DNA of 37,118 nucleotides from an uncultured Dokdonia sp. (GTDB lineage: Bacteria; Bacteroidota; Bacteroidia; Flavobacteriales; Flavobacteriaceae). Below the pieces are notes generated by a model that did not search any database, had not been told where the DNA came from, and worked only from the letters and a program-made list of their open reading frames with translations. The stretch covers positions 1-37,118 of the forward strand of contig CAJXSW010000016.1 of the NCBI GenBank assembly GCA_913060645.1. The letters are read 5' to 3'. Below, one piece after another: positions 32,015-37,118 of the stretch (position 1 is the first letter of the stretch; every line of letters begins with the position of its first letter). The translations under genes were made by a program, and so were the position numbers.

Positions 32015-32027
32015 CGCTTTCGCAAAA
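32015..32027. repeat. Palindromic repeat, degenerate copy
   Basis: CGCTTTCGCAAAA has one core base missing or changed relative to TTTCGCGAAA. It lies about 100 bases from a well-kept copy at 32117-32130. Confidence 0.5.
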
Positions 32028-32116
32028 ATTTGATTGCATTCACTAAATGTCTTGAATGATTGTATGTAAGCACGACTTAAATACTCTTAATTGCAAGATT
32101 ATGGGAATACAACTAT

Positions 32117-32130
32117 GCTTTCGCGAAAGC
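32117..32130. repeat. Palindromic repeat, 14-base core copy
   Basis: GCTTTCGCGAAAGC, with GTA kept on the right only, lies in the spacer before yicC. Confidence 0.88.
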
Positions 32131-32165
32131 GTACAATCCCCATTCATAATTAATAACTGAACCTT

Positions 32166-32173
32166 TATCTTTG
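32166..32173 (+). promoter_or_regulatory. Candidate -7 element of yicC at leaderless distance
   Basis: TATCTTTG is an exact TAnnTTTG match ending four bases before the ATG at 32178. Transcription would begin at or next to the start codon, giving a leaderless or nearly leaderless mRNA for the yicC-gmk operon. Confidence 0.5.
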
Positions 32174-32177
32174 CCGA

Positions 32178-33041
32178 ATGATAAAATCGATGACTGGTTT
32201 TGGGAAAAGTGTACTACAACTTCCTGGAAAAAAAATTACAATAGAGATCAAATCGCTTAACAGCAAAAATCTAGATCTCAATGCTCGTATACCTTCTACC
32301 TATCGTGAGAAAGAACTTGCCCTGCGCAATATGGTTGCAAAAGCACTAGAACGCGGTAAGATTGATGTAGGTCTTTATGTAGAAAGTACTGGAGAAAACA
32401 CCAATACAGTTATTAATGGAACGGTGGTAAACGCTTATATGGCTCAGCTCTCTGATGCTGTGAGCGGTAATCCTAGCGAGACAGAACTTCTTAAAATGGC
32501 AATGCGCCTTCCAGATGCTCTTAAAACAGAACGTGAGGAACTAGATGAAAATGAGTACACATCGATTGTATCAAATCTAGAGGAAGCACTTAAGGAAATA
32601 AACAAGTACCGTCTAGATGAAGGGAATTCTCTTAAAACGGAGTTTGAACTACGTATTGCAAACCTACAGCGCTTGCTGGAAGAGGTTATTGTACTTGATG
32701 TAGATAGACTGAGTGATGTAAAAGTAAGGCTTGAGAAAGCTGTTTCTGATCTTAAAGTAAATGTAGATGAGAATCGCTTTGAGCAAGAGCTTATCTATTA
32801 CTTAGAGAAATATGACATTACTGAGGAAAAAGTTCGCTTAAAAAATCACCTAGATTACTTTACAGAAGCGCTAGAATCTGATGATTCTAACGGTAAAAAA
32901 CTTGGCTTTATAGGTCAAGAAATAGGTCGCGAGATTAATACAGTAGGATCTAAGTCTAACTATGCACCTATGCAGCAGCTGGTAGTGCAAATGAAGGACG
33001 AACTAGAAAAAATAAAGGAGCAAGTTTTAAATGTACTCTAA
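32178..33041 (+). CDS. YicC-family endoribonuclease
   Basis: The 287-residue protein starts MIKSMTGFGK, the family signature, has EIKSLNSKNLDLNARIP, and ends DELEKIKEQVLNVL, with the GREINTVGSKSNY segment that is highly conserved in YicC. YicC proteins are cytoplasmic endoribonucleases linked to RNA turnover and stationary-phase survival. It overlaps gmk by one base, a pairing seen across many bacteria. Confidence 0.95.
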   Translation: MIKSMTGFGKSVLQLPGKKITIEIKSLNSKNLDLNARIPSTYREKELALRNMVAKALERGKIDVGLYVESTGENTNTVINGTVVNAYMAQLSDAVSGNPSETELLKMAMRLPDALKTEREELDENEYTSIVSNLEEALKEINKYRLDEGNSLKTEFELRIANLQRLLEEVIVLDVDRLSDVKVRLEKAVSDLKVNVDENRFEQELIYYLEKYDITEEKVRLKNHLDYFTEALESDDSNGKKLGFIGQEIGREINTVGSKSNYAPMQQLVVQMKDELEKIKEQVLNVL

Positions 33042-33640
33042 TGGCAAAGCAACCAGAAGATAATAATAGTGAACATCAAGGAAAGCTCATCGTATTTTCG
33101 GCACCTTCAGGAAGTGGAAAAACAACTATAGTGAGACACCTTCTAGCACAAGAAGAATTAAACCTTGAGTTTAGTATCTCTGCAACGAGTCGTGAGTCTC
33201 GTGGAGAAGAAAAAAATGGGAAGGACTATTATTTTATAGATCTCAAAGAATTTAAAAACCACATCAAGGCAGACGACTTTCTAGAGTGGGAAGAAGTTTA
33301 CCGCGATAATTTCTATGGAACACTGTGGAGTGAGGTACAACGTATCTGGGCCATGGGCAAACATGTGATTTTTGATATTGACGTTGTGGGAGGTTTACGT
33401 ATCAAAAAGAAATTTCCAGATAAGACACTTGCTGTATTTGTAAAACCACCTAGTGTAGACGAGCTTAAGATACGCCTTAAGAAGCGTAGCACAGAGAGTG
33501 AGGATAAGATTAACATGCGCATCGCAAAAGCTTCTGTAGAGCTCGCTACGGCACCACAGTTTGATCATATCATTCTTAATGACAATCTAGACAAAGCACT
33601 TAGAGAGGCTGTAACACTTGTTACTGATTTTGTAAAATAA
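33041..33640 (+). CDS. gmk: Guanylate kinase
   Basis: The enzyme (199 aa) phosphorylates GMP to GDP with ATP. It has the P-loop APSGSGKTT (19-27), the GMP-binding SRESRGEEKNGKDYYF region, the EVYRDNFYGT segment and VIFDIDVVGG. The start codon overlaps the last base of yicC, and the HopJ-family gene follows 7 bases after the stop, so it is in the middle of an operon that also includes nadD. Confidence 0.97.
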   Translation: MAKQPEDNNSEHQGKLIVFSAPSGSGKTTIVRHLLAQEELNLEFSISATSRESRGEEKNGKDYYFIDLKEFKNHIKADDFLEWEEVYRDNFYGTLWSEVQRIWAMGKHVIFDIDVVGGLRIKKKFPDKTLAVFVKPPSVDELKIRLKKRSTESEDKINMRIAKASVELATAPQFDHIILNDNLDKALREAVTLVTDFVK

Positions 33641-33647
33641 CACCAAG

Positions 33648-33992
33648 ATGACATTACAAGATTTTAAAACCAAACTTGCTACCACACCTAGTCATATTCA
33701 ATTTACCGATACCATGGAGGTTATAGAATCTCTATATACTTTTACGCCTAGCTCCTTTACAAATGGAGACATTCGTAATGATAGCGGTGAGAACAATGGC
33801 TCTTGCAAGTTATTCGGTTTTGCAAAAGACCAAGGGTTGAATAAAAGTGACACACTACACTGTTTTGGCGCATATTACAGAGAAGATGTACTACAAAACC
33901 CAGAGGGTACAGATCACCAAAACATTAGAAACTTCATGCAGCAGGGCTGGGAGGGTATTTCCTTTGATGCAAATCCTCTCCATAAAAAATAA
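33648..33992 (+). CDS. HopJ-family protein
   Basis: The 114-residue protein matches the HopJ family named after a Pseudomonas syringae type III effector: YTFTPSSFTNGDIRNDSGENNGSCKLFGFA, here given only as the span 31-60, and HCFGAYYREDVL followed by NIRNFMQQGWEGI. The family is widespread in free-living bacteria with no type III secretion, so the effector name is misleading. Placement between gmk and nadD argues for a cytoplasmic housekeeping role that is unknown. Confidence 0.88.
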   Translation: MTLQDFKTKLATTPSHIQFTDTMEVIESLYTFTPSSFTNGDIRNDSGENNGSCKLFGFAKDQGLNKSDTLHCFGAYYREDVLQNPEGTDHQNIRNFMQQGWEGISFDANPLHKK

Positions 33993-34010
33993 CATACAAA
34001 TACTACTCCA

Positions 34011-34589
34011 TTGAAAATAGGTCTCTACTTCGGAACATTTAACCCTATTCACATAGGGCATCTTGCGATTGCAAATCACATGGCAGAGTATAGCGACCTA
34101 GATAAAATCTGGATGGTCATCACACCGCACAATCCATTTAAGAAAAAGAGTAGCCTACTAGATAACAATCATCGTTATCAGATGGTCTTAGAAGCTCTTG
34201 AAACCTATGATAAAATAGAGCCAAGTAATATTGAGTTCAATTTACCACAACCTAACTATACAGTATACACACTAGCTCATCTAGAAGAAAAGTATCCTCA
34301 GCATGAGTTTTGCTTAATCATGGGAGAAGACAATCTTAAAAGTCTTCATAAATGGAAAAACTATGAAGTTATTCTTGAGCGTCACGATATATATGTATAT
34401 CCTAGAATCTCTGAAGGCACAGTTGAAACACAGTTTGACAACCACTCAAAGATTCACAAAGTAGACGCTCCTATCATGGAAATTTCTTCTACAATGATTC
34501 GCAAGGCTATTAAGGATGGCAAAAATATAAGACCTTTATTACCACCTGAGGTGCACACTTACATAGATCAAATGAACTTTTACAAATAG
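34011..34589 (+). CDS. nadD: Nicotinate-nucleotide adenylyltransferase
   Basis: The 192-residue enzyme joins nicotinate mononucleotide and ATP to make deamido-NAD, in the shared end of NAD synthesis. It shows the nucleotidyltransferase motif GTFNPIHIGHL (8-18) and ISSTMIRKAIKDG near 157-169. The start is TTG at 34011, since the GLYFGTFNP segment must be kept close to the N-terminus and no ATG precedes it. It is the fourth gene of the yicC-gmk-hopJ-nadD run. Confidence 0.95.
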   Translation: MKIGLYFGTFNPIHIGHLAIANHMAEYSDLDKIWMVITPHNPFKKKSSLLDNNHRYQMVLEALETYDKIEPSNIEFNLPQPNYTVYTLAHLEEKYPQHEFCLIMGEDNLKSLHKWKNYEVILERHDIYVYPRISEGTVETQFDNHSKIHKVDAPIMEISSTMIRKAIKDGKNIRPLLPPEVHTYIDQMNFYK

Positions 34590-34600
34590 GCAATAAGAGT

Positions 34601-34930
34601 ATGTCTAAACGGGATTTAACACAGCAAAATAGTAAAGAGGCTACCTACTACGGTATCTTGATGGTTATTTCATTTCTTGTACACCTCGCTTTACAACGTG
34701 TAAAAGCTTCAGATAATGATTTACCTGATTTTCTCTTGGGATTTACGGTTGCCTTATTTATTGCATCTAGTATACTTACTATCATCAAATATCTCAAAGC
34801 TAGAAAGGAACCTCAAAGCCCTAAGCTCGCTAAGGCTCGCGTTTTCGTAATTATATCAGCTGTTTTCTGGCTATTTTTCTTAATGAACCTTTCTAAAGAA
34901 GTTTTGGAGGTTTTTAGTCAGCTATCTTAA
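34601..34930 (+). CDS. Small three-helix membrane protein of unknown function
   Basis: The 109-residue protein has three predicted membrane helices (about 17-33, 42-64 and 80-98) separated by short charged loops. No family is recognised. It starts 11 bases after nadD and ends before a bidirectional terminator, so it is the last gene of that operon. Confidence 0.7.
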   Translation: MSKRDLTQQNSKEATYYGILMVISFLVHLALQRVKASDNDLPDFLLGFTVALFIASSILTIIKYLKARKEPQSPKLAKARVFVIISAVFWLFFLMNLSKEVLEVFSQLS

Positions 34931-34944
34931 TTACTACACATAAA

Positions 34945-34990
34945 AAAAGAACAAACATTCCAGACTATCGTCCTTCATATTTGTTCTTTT
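34945..34990. terminator. Bidirectional terminator between convergent genes
   Basis: AAAAGAACAAA (34945-34955) pairs with TTTGTTCTTTT (34980-34990) around a 24-base loop. It lies between the small membrane gene (+) and the LysM gene (-). Confidence 0.75.
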
Positions 34991-35023
34991 AATTAGTCTA
35001 TAATCGCGCTTGAGCGCTTTCTT

Positions 35024-35524
35024 TTATTTCTCTAAGTGAGGAATACGTAATACTTGACCTGGATAAATCTTATCTACATCCTTAAGCATTGGTTTGTTTG
35101 CTTCAAAGATTTGTGGGTACTTCATTGGGTCTCCGTACATCGCTTTTGAGATCTTGCTTAAAGAATCTCCGCTTACTACTGTATAGAAACGAGCTTCTGG
35201 CTCTGGGTTCTCTACTGTAAGTCTATCATCTACTGTTGCAATACCTGTAGAGTTTCCTACTACAAGGATTACCTTTTCTTTAGTTGCTTGATCGTTTGCA
35301 CTTCCAGTAACTACAGCAACATCTCCATCTATTGAGATATCAAGGTTATCAACATCAAGACCTAAGTCATTAATTGTTTCTGCCATGTTACTTGCTGCTT
35401 TAGCGTTTGCCATTGCAATTTTTTCTTCGGCTACTGCTGCTTTTTCTGCTGCTTCTTCTGCATCTGTTTTTCCTATTCCAAAAACTTTTGCTCCTGCATT
35501 TTTAATGAATGAAAATAATCCCAT
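35024..35524 (-). CDS. kbp: BON-LysM domain protein (Kbp/YgaU-like)
   Basis: The 166-residue protein has no signal peptide. It has a short amphipathic start, an Ala/Glu-rich helix (20-50), a BON domain (about 52-105) and a C-terminal LysM domain (112-163, FYTVVSGDSLSKISKAMYGD to VLRIPHL). This is the architecture of E. coli Kbp (YgaU), a potassium-binding protein made under osmotic stress. The leader (35525-35697) is long and AT-rich with no clear promoter. Confidence 0.88.
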   Translation of the reverse strand: MGLFSFIKNAGAKVFGIGKTDAEEAAEKAAVAEEKIAMANAKAASNMAETINDLGLDVDNLDISIDGDVAVVTGSANDQATKEKVILVVGNSTGIATVDDRLTVENPEPEARFYTVVSGDSLSKISKAMYGDPMKYPQIFEANKPMLKDVDKIYPGQVLRIPHLEK

Positions 35525-35697
35525 AGTTATAATATTTAGTTAGTGTTTTTATTGAGTACGGAAGTTACAAAAAAGCTAGAGTTATCAATCTATTGTTATG
35601 ATGACTTTAGTAAATCTCAACGTATATTAACCCTTACCTAACATTTAAGCAGATCATCTATGTTTTTGTAAAATCTCATTCACATGAGCCACTTCCC

Positions 35698-35745
35698 AAA
35701 AAAAAGAGAATCCTCACACTAAGTAACACTTAGGTAAGGATTCTC
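35698..35745 (-). terminator. Terminator after the repeat lipoprotein gene
   Basis: On the minus strand GAGAATCCT pairs with AGGATTCTC (35737-35745 with 35706-35714), with an inner CTAAGT/ACTTAG stem, and eight T residues follow (35705 down to 35698). Confidence 0.85.
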
Positions 35746-35804
35746 CAACTAAATAACCAACCAAAAATTCTTGAATCACACTACCGTGGCTAGTGCAGTG
35801 ATTA

Positions 35805-36767
35805 TTACTTTTTAAGCGCTGCTGCCTTCTTTGCGGTAAGCGCTTTTATTTCTGCTTTAATGTCTGCCGTTTTCTTACGAAGTTTCGGCGCATTTTTACT
35901 CTTTCCATCTGTTGCTGTTCTAAACTGGATATACCCTCTACCTCTAAACTGGTAAGTAGTTCCCGTATTTACTTGATACAGCTCTATCGTTTCATCATCA
36001 ATAACGGTAAGGTCAAAGAACTCATTGTCTGGAAAATTATAATCTAATGTTAAAGTCTTCAAGTAGAAATCTCCAGGCACATCATTTACATCATAGATTC
36101 CATCATAATCCCAAAAGATGTTATTTGTAGATGTTCCGTTTCCATCTTCAGAACTTCTAAAGTTACCAGACTGTCCCGCAGGTAGAAACTGTAAGAAATT
36201 CTCATTATCAAATGGGTTTATTGCTCCTTCTTCACTAGTATATATTTTTTCCCAAGCTTCAAATTCTTGCAAGAAGTAGTGGATATTGTTATAGAAAACC
36301 AAGTCATAGTCAAAAGTGCTTCTTTGGTATCCTACTAGAATATAAACTGCTCCAGTTGATGGGTGAAATAACTCTATCTCATTGCTAGATAATACACGAA
36401 CATCGAATGAATAATCTCCATCTAGATCATGATAAGCATCTAGCTCATAATTAAAGGTGTCATAAGCTCCCACATCAATACCAAATCCTCCACCATTCTG
36501 ACCTAAACCAGATAAGTTATTGTTTGCAAAGATGGTTCCGTTTCTAAAGGATACTGTAAATGCCTTTTGTAAAAATGGTACGGTAAGATTACCAGAAGAG
36601 GCATCGATATCTACATAAAATATTTCATACTGACTCAACACTTGATTAAGTGAAGGTCCATTATTTACTTCAACATAAGGATCTACTACTACGATCTCTT
36701 CTGTATAACAAGAAGTAAATAGAGCTGCGATAAGCGCTACTGCAAATAATTTTTTGATCGTTTTCAT
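35805..36767 (-). CDS. Lipoprotein of unknown function with an internal duplication
   Basis: The 320-residue protein has a signal with lipobox FTSC (Cys20). Two beta-rich segments resemble one another: DYSFDVRVLSSNEIELFHPSTGAVYILVGY is at about 128-157, and a second copy with FFDLTVIDDETIELYQVNTG is at about 250-278 and ends YQFRGRGY. The C-terminal 35 residues are rich in Lys and Ala. Homologues in Flavobacteriia are sometimes called nicotinic acid mononucleotide adenyltransferase, for which no motif is present here. Role unknown, probably outer-membrane attached. Confidence 0.7.
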   Translation of the reverse strand: MKTIKKLFAVALIAALFTSCYTEEIVVVDPYVEVNNGPSLNQVLSQYEIFYVDIDASSGNLTVPFLQKAFTVSFRNGTIFANNNLSGLGQNGGGFGIDVGAYDTFNYELDAYHDLDGDYSFDVRVLSSNEIELFHPSTGAVYILVGYQRSTFDYDLVFYNNIHYFLQEFEAWEKIYTSEEGAINPFDNENFLQFLPAGQSGNFRSSEDGNGTSTNNIFWDYDGIYDVNDVPGDFYLKTLTLDYNFPDNEFFDLTVIDDETIELYQVNTGTTYQFRGRGYIQFRTATDGKSKNAPKLRKKTADIKAEIKALTAKKAAALKK

Positions 36768-36811
36768 ACTGTTTGTTTTTTGATTCCCTTAACAGTATTC
36801 AAACGGCGTGC

Positions 36812-36819
36812 CAAAAATA
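36812..36819 (-). promoter_or_regulatory. Candidate -7 element of the repeat lipoprotein gene
   Basis: The minus strand reads TATTTTTG, an exact TAnnTTTG match 44 bases before the ATG at 36767. No clear -33 TTG is seen. Confidence 0.35.
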
Positions 36820-36855
36820 TAAATATCTAATTATTAGATTATTGTGTTTTAATTT

Positions 36856-36869
36856 CGCTTTCGCGAAAA
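36856..36869. repeat. Palindromic repeat, half-degenerate copy
   Basis: The exact core TTTCGCGAAA is at 36859-36868 with CGC on the left, but the right arm has drifted to AAT. It lies upstream of the lipoprotein gene and downstream of dprA. Confidence 0.75.
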
Positions 36870-36964
36870 TGTTCTCAACCTCTTAAAAGTGCATTATATA
36901 TAAAGTATTCACTTACGATGAGAGCGACTAACTCATAACCAAACCTCTCAAAATATTTTAAAGA

Positions 36965-37069
36965 TTACGTCAACTCAAACAACTTCCCTGGCAATGGTCT
37001 TACCACTCCTTTAAGTTCCATTTGCAATAATATACTTGCGATTTTAAAAGTGGGTAGCTTGCAGTTGAG
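36965..37069 (-). CDS. dprA: DNA-processing protein DprA, 3' end only
   Basis: Only the last 34 codons and the stop (TAA at 36967-36965) are present. The fragment reads LNCKLPTFKIASILLQMELK and then GVVRPLPGKLFELT, which is the C-terminal winged-helix segment of DprA (pattern ASLLLELELKGLVxxLPG). DprA loads RecA on incoming single-stranded DNA in natural transformation. The gene is cut by the end of real sequence at 37069, where adapter begins. The short length limits certainty, but the segment is characteristic. Confidence 0.75.
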   Translation of the reverse strand, partial: LNCKLPTFKIASILLQMELKGVVRPLPGKLFELT

Positions 37070-37118
37070 CTGTCTCTTATACACATCTCCGAGCCCACGA
37101 GACGGACTCCTATCTCGT
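37070..37118. other. Nextera-type sequencing adapter (not genomic)
   Basis: The transposase mosaic end CTGTCTCTTATACACATCT is at 37070-37088, the read-2 side adapter CCGAGCCCACGAGAC at 37089-37103, an 8-base index GGACTCCT at 37104-37111, and the first bases of the P7 tail (ATCTCGT) at 37112-37118. This is untrimmed library sequence at the contig end. Confidence 0.98.

Noticed and set aside
1-37118. CRISPR arrays, tRNA or rRNA genes, transposases, integrases, phage genes
   Set aside because: None was seen on either strand. The palindromic copies are kilobases apart with unrelated spacing, so they are not an array.

Overview
The window looks like one end-to-end contig from a marine member of the Flavobacteriaceae (Bacteroidota). 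The evidence is the AT-rich sequence, candidate promoters of the Bacteroidota type (TAnnTTTG) with weak ribosome sites, lipoproteins, DUF3098, DUF3127, SdpI, OmpA and TonB families typical of the group, and a very frequent palindrome (TACGCTTTCGCGAAAGCGTA) that I associate, from memory only, with Dokdonia-like genomes. The last 49 bases (37070-37118) are a Nextera-type sequencing adapter, so real sequence ends at 37069. No rRNA, tRNA, CRISPR array, prophage or insertion sequence was seen.

Layout. 142-4979: a CAP-domain lipoprotein, 3-hydroxyanthranilate dioxygenase (nbaC), an ALDH7-type dehydrogenase, then an OmpA/HhH membrane gene pair. 5059-10594 (minus strand): OsmC, CsaA, a zinc-ribbon membrane protein, an SPFH-GYF protein, and upstream of these an unrecognised module made of two diverged paralogues (266 and 296 aa) plus two very short genes (38 and 39 aa) that share a C-terminal SIxxPDG motif. 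10858-14556: flavin reductase-like protein, DUF3127 protein, a zinc-ribbon membrane protein, aat, tag and a thioredoxin-like protein. 14563-19150 (minus): a TonB-like protein, truB, uppP, a DUF3098 protein and ftsX, with a PL7 alginate-lyase-like lipoprotein lodged in the opposite direction between truB and uppP. 19341-21515: a barrel-less protein combining VWA-like, carboxypeptidase-regulatory, TonB-plug and TPR-like segments.

21571-31277 is a divergent sugar-catabolism locus. The minus arm encodes a GMC oxidoreductase, its Tat-exported small subunit and a Tat-exported isomerase. The plus arm encodes an isomerase lipoprotein, an MFS transporter, a Gfo/Idh/MocA oxidoreductase, another isomerase and two DUF1080 lipoproteins. 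Together they fit periplasmic C3 oxidation of a glycoside, cleavage of the 3-keto glycoside, and uptake and processing of the products. Two SdpI-family genes follow. 32178-34930 is a housekeeping run: yicC, gmk, a HopJ-family gene, nadD and a small membrane protein. 35024-36967 (minus) holds a BON-LysM protein, a repeat-containing lipoprotein and the 3' end of dprA, cut by the contig end.

The best candidate for something undescribed is the minus-strand module at 8460-10594, next to the SPFH/GYF and zinc-ribbon genes.
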